NCBI RefSeq assembly: GCF_000468535.1
Contig: NZ_AUQY01000005.1
Span: 329,343-393,342 of the forward strand
Length of the DNA: 64,000 nt
Origin: Peptoniphilus mikwangii
Lineage (GTDB): Bacteria > Bacillota > Clostridia > Tissierellales > Peptoniphilaceae
Direction: 5' to 3'
Shown: positions 42,042 through 51,173 of the stretch, piece by piece
Position numbering within the stretch: position 1 is the first letter of the stretch
How the letters are laid out: each line of letters opens with the position of its first letter
Notes under the pieces: model-generated
Database searches by the model: none
What the model was told of the DNA's origin: nothing
The model's input: the letters and a program-made list of their open reading frames with translations, nothing else
Made by a program: the position numbers and the translations under genes

Positions 42042-44104
42042 AACAAAGCACAGCAATATTGGCTAAAAATGCTCCTCTTATTGGCTTGCTTGGACAGCCG
42101 AACACAGGAAAGTCCACATTATTTAATGCCCTAACAGGTGCACGACAACACGTAGGAAACTGGCCAGGAAAAACTGTCGAAAAAAAGGAAGGATCCTTCA
42201 AATATAAAGGAAAAACATATACCCTGTTAGACTTACCTGGTACATACAGTCTGTCTGCAAACTCGGAGGAAGAATTAATAACACGCCGGAATATCATTGG
42301 AAATGATATTGATCTTGTTTTTGCACTGGTGGATGCATCGCAGCTTGAACGGAGTATGTTTTTACTTTCGGAAGTCGTCGGCATAAAACAGCCCGTTGTC
42401 GTTTTGTTGAACATGGTAGATGTGGCTAAATCACAGGGGCGCGAAATCAATGAGCGACGTTTGTCTGAATTGCTAGGTGTCCCTGTATTGCCTTTTGTAG
42501 CTTCACGCGGTACGGGAATGGGTGATCTTTATGCTCTTTTGGAAAACGGCAATTATCAGCAGTATATTTTGCACGAAGATGCTCTCAAAAAGGAATACAA
42601 AGCACAAATTGGTGAATCGTTCACAGCACTGGAACAGAAATTACAGCCATTCCAGACCGACACATATACAAGTATGTGGTTGGCAACCAAATTGCTTGAG
42701 GGTGACAAAGAAATAACTGAAAGCATCAAAAACACCGTAGAGGGAGAGGATTGGAGCGAGATACAGGAGCTTTTAGCACAAATGACGAGCGGTCTTTTGA
42801 AGTCTGCTGATTGTAAGTTTAATTGGCTGCATCAGATTGCAAAAGATGTGATAGTAAAGCAACGGGAAGCAGAAACACTGCTAAATAGCTTTGACAAAGT
42901 AGCCACAAGTCCGGTTTGGGGTAAAATCATTGCGGCATGTGTGATGGTTCTCAGCATTTATGCTTCCTACAAGCTTGGCTACAAACTATCTGAACTGTCG
43001 GGTATTATCTATGGATATGCCTATTCAGTAACCTATACGGGGCTATCTGCAATCAATACTCCGGCATTTCTGATAGGCTTTCTTTGTGATGCTGTACTCA
43101 CAGGTTTCTTCTATGCAATCATGATGACATTTTTTGTTTTTGGCGCGATATTGATTTTTGGATTTATAGAAGAAGTCGGATATATGGCGAGAATAGCCTA
43201 TGTATTCGACAATACTATGCAGAAACTTGGTCTACATGGAAAAGCAATCATGCCTATTCTTATGAGCTTTGGTTGCACGATTGCCGGAGTAAACGCCACG
43301 CGCGTTTTGGATTCCGGCAAGCAAAAGCTACTTTCGATCATAACCAGTTGGGTTGTTCCTTGCAGTGCTGTATGGGGCGTTATCACACTGATGGGCTCGG
43401 CCTTTTTCGGAAGCAATGTGGTATGGGTAATATTGCTGTTATTCGCAGTCACGCTTTTACACATGAAATTTACTGCAACGTTGTTCGGACATGCTATCAT
43501 AAAGCCGGAGGATCGTGCTGGACTGATTATGGAACTTCCTCCGTATCACAGACCGAACTTTAAAACTCTGTTTAAGCACGTTTGGCTTCGTGTAGCTGGA
43601 TTTCTTCGCCGTGTTATAAAACTGATTGTATGTATTACGATTATATTTTGGCTATTATCCTACACACCTGACGGGAATATCACAGGCAGTCTAATCTACA
43701 AGTTTGGAAGTGCAATCGAACCGTTTACGATGCTTTTTGGTTTGAATTGGGAACTGTTTATCGCATTTCTTGTTTCTGCAATCGGAAAAGAAAGTGCTCT
43801 CGCCGTTGTAATGACACTATTTGAACAACACGCTGCAATGGGAAACATTTACAATGCTGCATTTATGGGAATTGGCGTTGCAACTACTGATGTAACCGCT
43901 AATATGCTGGCAAGTGTTTCTATCCCGCAGGCTTTGGCCTTCATGTTTGCGTTCTTCTTCAATGTTCCTTGCTATATTACGGTTGCTGCCACCTACGCGG
44001 AAACACACAGCATAAAATGGACGATACGCATTGTCACTTATTATATTGCAAGCGCTCTATTGCTTGCTGCGATTGTATACAGAATCGCACTGCTGTTCTT
44101 TTAA
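42038..44104 (+). CDS. feoB: Ferrous iron transporter FeoB
   Basis: Fe2+ uptake protein of 688 residues. N-terminal GTPase (about 13-175): G1 GQPNTGKST (19-27), G3 DLPGTYSL (about 67-74), G4 NMVD near 125. A helical guanine-dissociation-inhibitor-like segment (about 180-290) leads to two gate regions and about eight membrane helices, with the Cys-containing SFGCTIAGVNATR near 408-420 and SWVVPCSAVWGV near 432-443. One sampled 60-base line in this gene (43321-43380) has 29 G+C, against 20 in a line of hgdB, so it is visibly different from the core genome. Followed by feoC. Confidence 0.93.
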   Translation: MKQSTAILAKNAPLIGLLGQPNTGKSTLFNALTGARQHVGNWPGKTVEKKEGSFKYKGKTYTLLDLPGTYSLSANSEEELITRRNIIGNDIDLVFALVDASQLERSMFLLSEVVGIKQPVVVLLNMVDVAKSQGREINERRLSELLGVPVLPFVASRGTGMGDLYALLENGNYQQYILHEDALKKEYKAQIGESFTALEQKLQPFQTDTYTSMWLATKLLEGDKEITESIKNTVEGEDWSEIQELLAQMTSGLLKSADCKFNWLHQIAKDVIVKQREAETLLNSFDKVATSPVWGKIIAACVMVLSIYASYKLGYKLSELSGIIYGYAYSVTYTGLSAINTPAFLIGFLCDAVLTGFFYAIMMTFFVFGAILIFGFIEEVGYMARIAYVFDNTMQKLGLHGKAIMPILMSFGCTIAGVNATRVLDSGKQKLLSIITSWVVPCSAVWGVITLMGSAFFGSNVVWVILLLFAVTLLHMKFTATLFGHAIIKPEDRAGLIMELPPYHRPNFKTLFKHVWLRVAGFLRRVIKLIVCITIIFWLLSYTPDGNITGSLIYKFGSAIEPFTMLFGLNWELFIAFLVSAIGKESALAVVMTLFEQHAAMGNIYNAAFMGIGVATTDVTANMLASVSIPQALAFMFAFFFNVPCYITVAATYAETHSIKWTIRIVTYYIASALLLAAIVYRIALLFF

Positions 44105-44119
44105 ACGGAGGTGAGATTA

Positions 44120-44362
44120 TTGCTACAAAGTATATTAGCAGAATTGAGAGGTTCTGCTGTTATCTCGGTAATGGATTTGGCGAACAAATTGGGTACAGAC
44201 AGGCAAAGTGTTATGGCGGCATTGGAACAGCTTCAAAGAATGGGTTACATTATAGATATGACGAAGCTATCATGTGGCAAAAGGTCTTGTGAGGGTTGCA
44301 GCGGCTGTGGTAGTGATTTCAACAAAGCCATAGGGGCGGTGTATATCCTTCGACAGCTTTAA
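44120..44362 (+). CDS. FeoC-like small winged-helix protein
   Basis: Protein of 80 residues with an N-terminal winged-helix (VISVMDLANKLGTDRQSVMAAL...GYI) and a C-terminal cysteine cluster (CGKRSCEGCSGCG), the arrangement of FeoC proteins, which in other bacteria may bind an iron-sulfur cluster and stabilise FeoB. I use the TTG at 44120, eight bases after GGAGG; a GTG at 44111 overlaps that ribosome site. Sixteen bases behind feoB, so part of the same operon. Confidence 0.75.
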   Translation: MLQSILAELRGSAVISVMDLANKLGTDRQSVMAALEQLQRMGYIIDMTKLSCGKRSCEGCSGCGSDFNKAIGAVYILRQL

Positions 44363-44440
44363 TCCGACTTTAAAAAATATATCCAATATCATTCTTGGGT
44401 TGAAAAACTTTTTATATTGCAAAAATTTGGAGGATAATTA

Positions 44441-45808
44441 ATGGAACAGAATATAAAAACTCAATTACTGACAAAAAAACCGATAGAGTTACTCTTTCAG
44501 CTATCTATTCCTGCAGTTATAGGTATGACAGTAATTGGCCTTTATCCACTAATGGATGGAATTTTTGCAGGAAATATTATAGGACAAACAGCAATGACGG
44601 CTTGCGGTGTTGCTACTACATTGACCATATTTAATAATGGAGTGGCTACATTAGTTGGAATAGGCTCAGCTTCTGTTCTTTCTCGAGCTTTAGGAAAAGG
44701 AGATCAGAAAACCGTAGATAAAATCATGGGCAATCTGATCTTTTGGGTGATTTGGTTTTCAGCAATCATTACGATTGGAGGAATACTTCTTGCTCCGCAT
44801 TTTTTATCTATGGTGGGTGCAACAGGTGAAATCAAATACTATGGTATAAGATATCTTAGAATAATTTTTCTTGGCTCTCTATTTGTGAATTTTACACAAT
44901 CTGCCAATATGATTATACGTGGTGAGGGTCTGATGAAAAAAGCCATGATGATTATGGGGTTTGGAGCTTTATTAAATATTATTCTTGATCCAATTTTAAT
45001 GATAATTATGGGTGATTACGCTATTGAAGGAGCTGCCCTTGCGACTATCACAGCACAGTTCGTTCAAGCGGTTGTGACGCTGCACTATTTCTTAAAAAAG
45101 AGTAAGACTGTTAAAATTCACAGGATCAAGTCAAATGCTGTAATTAAAAAAGAAATGTTTAAAATAGGTTCATCAGCTATGATGATGAACCTTCTATTCA
45201 TGATTCAGCAGACCATGCTTTATAAAATGGCTTTTCAGTATGGCGGAAATCCAAATGGTATTTTAATGTCTGCAGCTATGCGTATTTACGGATTTTCATT
45301 TATCCCACTTTGGGGAATGAGTCAAGGATTACAACCTGTTGTTGGGACAAACTTCGGAGCAAAGTTGTTTGATAGAGTCCGAAAAACCGTGAAAGTATTT
45401 TCTATCGGAGGAATTATTCTTGCGGCAATTTTTTGGATTCCGGCACTTCTTTTTTCAAAACAGATACTTTATTGGTTCGGTGTAGATGCAGATATCATTG
45501 CACAAGGTGTTGGTAATTTCAGGTTGTTCTATTCCGTATTTGTTTTGTACGGAGTAATGGTTATGAGCATTACTTTCTTTCAATCGATCGGAAACGGGAA
45601 AAAAGCTGGAATCATTGTTGTATTTAGGCAACTTTTCTTATTCATTCCTGCGATAATTCTTTTACCAATGGCGTTTGGAATAAAAGCGGTTTGGTTCACA
45701 CAACCGCTCGTAGATTTGATTATGATAATTATTGGTATTGTAATGATGATAAACGAACTAAAAAGTATGGGACAGACTAAAGAAGAAAAAATAAATCCTA
45801 ATGAATAA
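44441..45808 (+). CDS. MATE-family efflux transporter
   Basis: Polytopic antiporter (455 residues) of the MATE family. About twelve helices in two repeats; the N-terminal PIELLFQLSIPAVIGM and the YPLMDGIFAGNIIGQ segment, as well as the PLWGMSQGLQPVVGTNFGA motif (about 286-304), are typical. Ribosome site GGAGG. It lies 78 bases after feoC, in the same island. Substrate unknown; its codon usage is closer to the host than feoB's, so it may have arrived separately. Confidence 0.88.
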   Translation: MEQNIKTQLLTKKPIELLFQLSIPAVIGMTVIGLYPLMDGIFAGNIIGQTAMTACGVATTLTIFNNGVATLVGIGSASVLSRALGKGDQKTVDKIMGNLIFWVIWFSAIITIGGILLAPHFLSMVGATGEIKYYGIRYLRIIFLGSLFVNFTQSANMIIRGEGLMKKAMMIMGFGALLNIILDPILMIIMGDYAIEGAALATITAQFVQAVVTLHYFLKKSKTVKIHRIKSNAVIKKEMFKIGSSAMMMNLLFMIQQTMLYKMAFQYGGNPNGILMSAAMRIYGFSFIPLWGMSQGLQPVVGTNFGAKLFDRVRKTVKVFSIGGIILAAIFWIPALLFSKQILYWFGVDADIIAQGVGNFRLFYSVFVLYGVMVMSITFFQSIGNGKKAGIIVVFRQLFLFIPAIILLPMAFGIKAVWFTQPLVDLIMIIIGIVMMINELKSMGQTKEEKINPNE

Positions 45809-45861
45809 AATCTGCCATAGAATAAGTAACTTTATAAAATGAAGATCGAAAAAATGAATAT

Positions 45862-46098
45862 ATGAGAGAAAGACAATGGTTATTATGCCCTGTTTGTAAA
45901 AATAAAACACGGTTGCAAATTAGAGAAGATACGGAGTTAAAAAACTTTTCGTTGTTATGCCCAAAATGCAAACATGAAACTTTAATCAACGTCAAACAAT
46001 TTAATGTATCACTCATCAAAGAGCCAGATGCAACAACATCTTATGGGATACGCCAACATCACCATGACCCTGAATTATTACGCACACGCCACTTTTGA
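45862..46098 (+). pseudogene. Cysteine-rich KTR-domain gene with altered 3' end
   Basis: The first 57 residues (RQWLLCPVCKNKTR, then LLCPKCKHETLINV and KEPDA) form the two-CxxC zinc-ribbon of the cysteine-rich KTR family, a small protein commonly carried by Tn916-like and other integrative elements. After KEPDA the frame continues into 21 unrelated residues because the DNA past about 46032 belongs to an integrase gene in another frame. The natural C-terminus has therefore been replaced by a deletion junction. Metal binding could survive. Confidence 0.72.
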
Positions 46099-46135
46099 CA
46101 GTGCACAGGCGGAATTTTTCAGGCTGGCGGCTTAA
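46034..46135 (+). pseudogene. C-terminal fragment of a tyrosine recombinase (integrase)
   Basis: About 33 codons remain, ending GYANITMTLNYYAHATFD plus SAQAEFFRLAA and a TAA. This is the end of a XerC/Tn916-type tyrosine recombinase, with the catalytic Tyr in LNYYAHA. The upstream box-II His of the usual LGH is Tyr here (MGY). Everything N-terminal has been deleted up to the KTR gene. Its stop lies 25 bases before the TTTACTACTTTT repeat. Confidence 0.8.
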
Positions 46136-46362
46136 AGGGAAAGAGATGTTTTACTACTTCTTTACTACTTTTCAAAGCGAAAACACAAGCAGATTTAAGG
46201 AAATATGTGAGTATCTTCCGATACATAAAATGCCGGAAATTCCTGAAACAACAGACTATACCGGCATATAAGAACTTTTGAAAAGTTAGTTAAAAATTAT
46301 ATTAAAGTTTTAAATAAATTGTATATTGTTTGAAATGTCTGTTAAATTTAGAATATAATTAA
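46136..46362. other. Right flank of the island
   Basis: Contains TTTACTACTTTT at 46161-46172 (also at 39644-39655), preceded by a second copy of TTACTACTTC. A possible 41-residue frame (46147-46272) has no ribosome site and resembles nothing I know. Base composition returns to the host level after about 46260. Confidence 0.35.
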
Positions 46363-46403
46363 TTTAATAAATAGCCCTGCATATTGCAGGGCTATTTATT
46401 AAA
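46363..46403 (-). terminator. Terminator of the LRR gene
   Basis: 19-base perfect arms beginning TTTAATAAATAGCCC, with a 3-base loop; directly abuts the stop codon of the LRR gene. Confidence 0.85.
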
Positions 46404-46997
46404 TTAGTCTCTTTTTATGATTGTTGTAGGTTCAAATGCTCTTTCATGTAAAAATTCTACTGAGTTTGGAATTTCTACCTCAAAAATATTATTTTTGTTA
46501 AAAGCATACATATTTATTTTTTTAACTGATTTAGGTATTTTAACTTCCTCTAAGTCATTTTTGTAGAAAGCTGAAGTATCAATTAGTTCAAGTGTTTCAG
46601 GTAAGTTTATTTCTGCTAAGTTATTTAAAGCAAAAGCACTTGGAGCAATAGATATTAATGAATTGCTGAATTTAACTTTTTCAAGTTTGTTTCTGTAAAA
46701 TGCAAAACCTTCAATTTTTTTAACTGAATCAGGAATTACGACTTCTACTAAGCTACATACTCCAAAAGCATCATATCCGATTGATTCTACTGTTTCAGGA
46801 ATTACAACTGTAGTTAATTTTCTTCTATAAAATGCATTTTCACCAATTCTTTTAACTGGAAGTCCATCAGGTGTAGTTGTAGGTATAATCATATCAGTAT
46901 AACCTTCAACTTTTACCTTATCCTTACCTTTTTTTGTCATCCCCTTTAATTCATCGCCCTTAAAAATAAAATCATCATATTCCCATACGTTTGTCAT
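46404..46997 (-). CDS. BspA-like leucine-rich repeat protein (LRR_5)
   Basis: Protein of 197 residues made of about five repeats of roughly 23 residues (about 45-190), each of the form IP..V..I...AF....L..V.IP.SV, as in the Treponema/BspA-type LRR_5 family, e.g. IPETVESIGYDAF, IPDSVKKIEGFAF, LPETLELIDTSAF, IPKSVKKINMYAF. There is no signal peptide or wall anchor, so it appears cytoplasmic, unlike most BspA relatives. Small basic N-terminal region (TKKGKDKVKVEG). Function is unknown. GGAGG precedes the ATG. Confidence 0.8.
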   Translation of the reverse strand: MTNVWEYDDFIFKGDELKGMTKKGKDKVKVEGYTDMIIPTTTPDGLPVKRIGENAFYRRKLTTVVIPETVESIGYDAFGVCSLVEVVIPDSVKKIEGFAFYRNKLEKVKFSNSLISIAPSAFALNNLAEINLPETLELIDTSAFYKNDLEEVKIPKSVKKINMYAFNKNNIFEVEIPNSVEFLHERAFEPTTIIKRD

Positions 46998-47238
46998 TAT
47001 AATCCTCCTAATATACTTCCGAAATATATTTACTTACTAAGTAGTATATCATAATTTTAACAAAATATAAAGGATATAATATAACAGAAAAGTCTAAATA
47101 GACTAATTTTAAGTAGTCTATATTTTAAATAAACATAAATACTAAAAAATAATTAAATTTTATTTTATAAGGCTCTTATTTGTTGTACCGATACTGAAAC
47201 ACTGATATAATAATATAGATATGAAAGGTCTGATGTTT

Positions 47239-48288
47239 ATGAAGACAAAAGTAATCAAAATTGATGCAGATAATATAAAAAGAGAAAATATTACGGAAAT
47301 TACAAATGCTTTAAAAAATGGAAAACTTGTAGTTTTTCCTACAGAGACAGTCTACGGGCTTGGAGCCAATGGACTTGATGAAACAGCTTGTAAGAATATT
47401 TTTAATGCGAAGGGAAGACCGGGGGACAATCCGTTAATTCTTCACATAGCAGAAATTTCTCAGCTTGATGATTTGGTTGAGGATGTTTCTGAAAGTGCAA
47501 GAGATTTAATTGATATGTTTTGGCCGGGACCTCTTACTATGATTTTTAAAAAATCATCTAAGATTCCCGATGTTGTAAGTGCAGGGCTTGATACTGTTGC
47601 AGTGAGGATGCCGTCACATAAAATTGCAAGAGAAATTTTAAAAGATTGTATGATTCCAATTGCCGCACCTTCTGCCAACTTATCCGGTAAACCATCACCA
47701 ACCAGTTTTAAGAGAGTTTTTGAAGATTTAGATAATAAGGTTGATATAATTGTTGATGGTGGACGTGCGGATGTTGGAATTGAGTCTACTGTTGTTGATA
47801 TGACAGTAAATCCTCCTATGATTTTAAGACCGGGAAAAGTTACAACTGAAGATTTAAAGATTATAATTCCTGATATAAAAATTGATTCTGCGACTATTGA
47901 TTCGAGTGATGGAAAAATTCCAAAATCGCCGGGTCAAAAATATAAGCATTATGCACCTCGTGCAGAGGCATATTGTTTTGTCGGTAATTTAGATAATGTT
48001 GTAAAAGAGATTAATAAGAGAATATCTGAAAATAAGAATTTAAAAATAGGTGTTCTTGCAACTGAAGAAACTAAGGATTATTATATTGGGGCTCATATTT
48101 TGATAAACTTGGGTTCAAGGGAAAATATGTCTGAAATTGCAAGCAACTTATTTGAAGCACTTAGAGAGTGTGATGATGAGAAAGTAGATTATATATATAC
48201 CGAAGGTTTTGAGCTTAGAGGAATAGGAGTCGGGATTATGAATAGACTTTTAAAAGCTTGCGGCGGTAGAGTGATATTTGGTTTATAG
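47239..48288 (+). CDS. L-threonylcarbamoyladenylate synthase (Sua5 type)
   Basis: Enzyme (349 residues) forming threonylcarbamoyl-AMP for tRNA t6A37. The YrdC/Sua5 N domain covers about 10-200 with [15 protein letters not shown] (about 31-45), [13 protein letters not shown] (about 58-70), DMFWPGPLT (about 92-100) and [12 protein letters not shown] (about 143-154); the shorter C-terminal Sua5 domain (about 235-349) is linked by [11 protein letters not shown]. Length fits Sua5, not the short TsaC. Three nearby ATGs are possible (47221, 47233, 47239); I prefer 47239 or 47233, as AAAGG lies at a proper distance. Confidence 0.9.
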   Translation: MKTKVIKIDADNIKRENITEITNALKNGKLVVFPTETVYGLGANGLDETACKNIFNAKGRPGDNPLILHIAEISQLDDLVEDVSESARDLIDMFWPGPLTMIFKKSSKIPDVVSAGLDTVAVRMPSHKIAREILKDCMIPIAAPSANLSGKPSPTSFKRVFEDLDNKVDIIVDGGRADVGIESTVVDMTVNPPMILRPGKVTTEDLKIIIPDIKIDSATIDSSDGKIPKSPGQKYKHYAPRAEAYCFVGNLDNVVKEINKRISENKNLKIGVLATEETKDYYIGAHILINLGSRENMSEIASNLFEALRECDDEKVDYIYTEGFELRGIGVGIMNRLLKACGGRVIFGL

Positions 48289-48298
48289 GAGGAAATAT

Positions 48299-48928
48299 AT
48301 GGGAAATTTAATAGTTACAGATCATCCGTTAATTCAACACAAGCTTACTCTTCTTAGAAGAGTTGATACAAGTTCAAAAGATTTTAGAGAGCTTGTAAGG
48401 GAGATAGCTACTCTTATGGGATATGAAGTTACAAGAGATTTAGAGCTTTCAGATATTGAAATAGAAACTCCTCTTGAAAAATGCATAGGGAAAGAAATAA
48501 GCGGGAAAAAAATAAGTATAGTTCCAATTTTGAGAGCGGGAATAGGCATGGTAGATGGAGTTTTGTCCGTTGTTCCGGGAGCAAGAGTCGGACATATAGG
48601 TATGTACAGAGATCCGGATACATTAAAGCCTGTGACATATTATTGTAAACTACCTAAAGACGTTCCTAACAGGACTATTATTTTACTTGATCCAATGCTT
48701 GCAACAGGCGGATCACTTATAGCTGCAATAGATGAAGTTAAGGCTCAAGGAGCAACTACAGTAAAGACTCTTAATATTCTTGCCGCTCCTGAGGGAATTG
48801 AAGCTGTCAGAAAAGCACATCCGGATGTTGATATATATGTAGCAGGGATAGATAGATGCTTAAATGATCACGGTTATATACTTCCTGGACTTGGAGATGC
48901 AGGTGATAGGTTATTTGGTACAAAATAG
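48299..48928 (+). CDS. upp: Uracil phosphoribosyltransferase
   Basis: Salvage enzyme (209 residues) making UMP from uracil and [17 protein letters not shown] (about 77-89), the PRPP loop [11 protein letters not shown] (about 128-138) and C-terminal [32 protein letters not shown] are family signatures. The ATG at 48299 follows AGGAGG; the 8-residue longer frame overlaps the sua5 stop. It is 11 bases after the sua5 gene and 8 before the next. Confidence 0.95.
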   Translation: MGNLIVTDHPLIQHKLTLLRRVDTSSKDFRELVREIATLMGYEVTRDLELSDIEIETPLEKCIGKEISGKKISIVPILRAGIGMVDGVLSVVPGARVGHIGMYRDPDTLKPVTYYCKLPKDVPNRTIILLDPMLATGGSLIAAIDEVKAQGATTVKTLNILAAPEGIEAVRKAHPDVDIYVAGIDRCLNDHGYILPGLGDAGDRLFGTK

Positions 48929-48936
48929 GAGAATCT

Positions 48937-49965
48937 ATGGGTAAATTAATTATGTCATTTTTATTTGCAATGATTATATCATTTGTGCTTACGCCATTAG
49001 TCATAAGATTAGCAAATAGATTTGGCTTTATTGATATTCCAAAAGATAGTAGAAGAGTGCATAAAAAACCTATGCCTCTTGCCGGCGGAGTAGCTATGTA
49101 TGTAGCTACTGTTGTTTCAATATTGACGTTTGTAAAATGCACTAAGGAAATAATTGCTCTTATAGTCGGAGCTACAATAATAGTAATTTCAGGACTTATA
49201 GATGATAAAAAAGGGCTTAGTCCAAAAATGAAGATTGTATTTCAGCTTGCTGCGGCAATTACACTTGTGGCTGCAAATGTTAAAATTGAATTTTTTACAA
49301 ATCCGTTTTCTTTTGGAGAAACAGTTATATTTTTAGAGATGTTATCTATTCCGATAACAATATTTTGGATAGTTGGCATAACAAATACAGTAAATTTAAT
49401 AGATGGACTTGACGGACTTGCGGCAGGTGTTTCTATGATATGTTCAATTTCTTTGATGGCAATAGCATATAAATTTGGATATATTGAAATGTCTATTATA
49501 GCAAGTATAATTGCAGGATCATGCTTGGGCTTTTTACCCTTTAATTTTAATCCTGCAAAGATATTTATGGGAGATACAGGTGCTTTATTTTTAGGGTTTG
49601 TTCTCTCTTATATTTCTGTTGAAGGTATAATGAAATCAGCAGCGGCTCTTACAATTTTTGTGCCGGTTTTAATCCTTGGAGTACCGGTTTTTGATACGAC
49701 ATTTGCAATGATTAGAAGAAAACTGAGCGGAAAGAGTATAGTTCAAGCAGATAAGGGACATTTGCATCATAGATTACTTGCTCTTGGACTTAGTCAAAGA
49801 CAAACTGTAATCGTGTTATATATAATATCATTAATTTTTGGTATTCTTGCAAATATAGTTGCAGATTTTAATTCAAAGATAGGTCTTATGATTTCAATTT
49901 TAATCGTTTTGGCAATAATATTAATTGCTACTTTAACGGGTATGTTTAAATCAAAGGAGGAGTAA
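48937..49965 (+). CDS. Undecaprenyl-phosphate GlcNAc-1-phosphate transferase (TagO/WecA-like)
   Basis: Polytopic enzyme (342 residues, about ten helices) of the MraY/WecA/TagO family, starting wall-teichoic-acid or secondary wall polymer chains. Conserved loops: DIPKDSRRVHKKPMPLAGG (about 29-47), SGLIDDKKGLSPKMK (about 86-100) with catalytic Asp pair, NLIDGLDGLAAG (about 151-162), FMGDTGALFLGF (about 208-219) and KGHLHHRLLALGLS (about 271-284) of the GlcNAc branch. Two bases before mnaA. Together these genes make lipid-linked ManNAc/GlcNAc linkage units. Confidence 0.9.
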   Translation: MGKLIMSFLFAMIISFVLTPLVIRLANRFGFIDIPKDSRRVHKKPMPLAGGVAMYVATVVSILTFVKCTKEIIALIVGATIIVISGLIDDKKGLSPKMKIVFQLAAAITLVAANVKIEFFTNPFSFGETVIFLEMLSIPITIFWIVGITNTVNLIDGLDGLAAGVSMICSISLMAIAYKFGYIEMSIIASIIAGSCLGFLPFNFNPAKIFMGDTGALFLGFVLSYISVEGIMKSAAALTIFVPVLILGVPVFDTTFAMIRRKLSGKSIVQADKGHLHHRLLALGLSQRQTVIVLYIISLIFGILANIVADFNSKIGLMISILIVLAIILIATLTGMFKSKEE

Positions 49966-49967
49966 TC

Positions 49968-51077
49968 GTGAAGGTACTTTTGGTTTTCGGGACAAGACCT
50001 GAAGCTATAAAAATGGCTCCGATAGTCAAAGAACTTGAAAAGAGAAAGAATATAGATTCTGTAGTTGCCGTTACAGGGCAACATAGAGAAATGTTGGATC
50101 AGGTGTTAAAGATATTTAATATTGTACCGGATTATGATATGAATATATTTAAAGCAGGCCAAAGCCTAACAGAGATTACTGTTAATTCTATGCTTGGACT
50201 TGAAAAAATACTTGATAAAGAAAAACCTGACATATTACTTATACAGGGAGATACAACAACAGTTTTTGCAGGAGCGATGGCTGCATTTTATAAAAAAGTA
50301 AAAATTGGACATGTTGAGGCAGGTTTAAGATCAGGAAATTTATATTCGCCATATCCTGAAGAAGCAAATAGAAAACTTACAGGGGTAGTTACAAATTATC
50401 ATTTTGCTCCGACAAATTCTAATAGAGAAAATCTTTTAAGAGAAGGGTATGATGATAAAAATATTTATATTACCGGAAATACTGTAATAGATGCGCTTAA
50501 ATATGCTGTAAAAGATGATTATAGGTTTGAAGAGGATTTACTTAATAACATAGATTATAAAAATAAGAGAGTAGTACTTTTAACTTCACATAGAAGAGAA
50601 AATATAGGTAAACCTATGGAAAATATATTTAGTGCAGTAAGAGATGTTGTTCTCAGCGAAGATGATGTTGAAGTAATATTCCCTGTACATCTGAATCCGA
50701 AGGTTAGAGAAATAGCACATAAATATTTTGACGGCGTAGATAAGATTCATTTGATTGAACCGCTTGATTATCTTCCGTTTTCGAATTTGATGGGGAGAGT
50801 TCATCTTGTAATTACAGACTCCGGTGGAATTCAAGAAGAAGCACCTGCTCTTGGAAAGCCTGTTCTTGTTGTTAGAGAAGAAACGGAAAGAATGGAGGGT
50901 GTTATTGCAAATACGGCAAGGCTCGTTGGTACTGATTATGATAAAATCTACGATAGTTTTAAAGAGCTGTTAAATAATGATAATGTTTATAATGAAATGG
51001 CACACTCTGTAAATCCGTATGGTGACGGAACAGCTGCAAAGAAAATTATAGATATAATAGAGAATGAATTTAAATAA
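49968..51077 (+). CDS. mnaA: UDP-N-acetylglucosamine 2-epimerase (non-hydrolysing)
   Basis: Converts UDP-GlcNAc to UDP-ManNAc (369 residues). Signatures: FGTRPEAIKMAPIV near the N-terminus (about 6-19), TGQHREMLDQ (about 36-45), GDTTTVFAGAMAAF (about 85-98), HVEAGLRSGN (about 105-114), TSHRRENIG (about 203-211) and TDSGGIQEEAPALGKP (about 284-299). Initiates at GTG 49968, eight bases after AAGGAGGAG. A strong terminator follows. It supplies ManNAc for the wall polymer that SLH proteins may bind. Confidence 0.93.
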   Translation: MKVLLVFGTRPEAIKMAPIVKELEKRKNIDSVVAVTGQHREMLDQVLKIFNIVPDYDMNIFKAGQSLTEITVNSMLGLEKILDKEKPDILLIQGDTTTVFAGAMAAFYKKVKIGHVEAGLRSGNLYSPYPEEANRKLTGVVTNYHFAPTNSNRENLLREGYDDKNIYITGNTVIDALKYAVKDDYRFEEDLLNNIDYKNKRVVLLTSHRRENIGKPMENIFSAVRDVVLSEDDVEVIFPVHLNPKVREIAHKYFDGVDKIHLIEPLDYLPFSNLMGRVHLVITDSGGIQEEAPALGKPVLVVREETERMEGVIANTARLVGTDYDKIYDSFKELLNNDNVYNEMAHSVNPYGDGTAAKKIIDIIENEFK

Positions 51078-51120
51078 AATTTTAAGATTGTTGTAAAAAT
51101 ATAATTAATGCAATTTATTT

Positions 51121-51168
51121 TATAAAGTAAAAAGGCAAGTGTTAAATCACTTGCCTTTTTACTTTATA
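51121..51168. terminator. Bidirectional terminator between mnaA and the C69 peptidase gene
   Basis: 21-base perfect arms beginning TATAAAGTAAAAAGGC, loop TTAAAT; between the two convergent genes. Confidence 0.85.
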
Positions 51169-51173
51169 ATCCA

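Noticed and set aside
42007-42450. 147-codon antisense frame in the feoB GTPase region
   Set aside because: Antisense shadow of conserved FeoB codons; no ribosome site or recognisable protein.
46147-46272. 41-codon frame (MFYYFFTTFQSENTS...) after the integrase remnant
   Set aside because: No ribosome site, not similar to any family I can recall; probably non-coding DNA of the element end.
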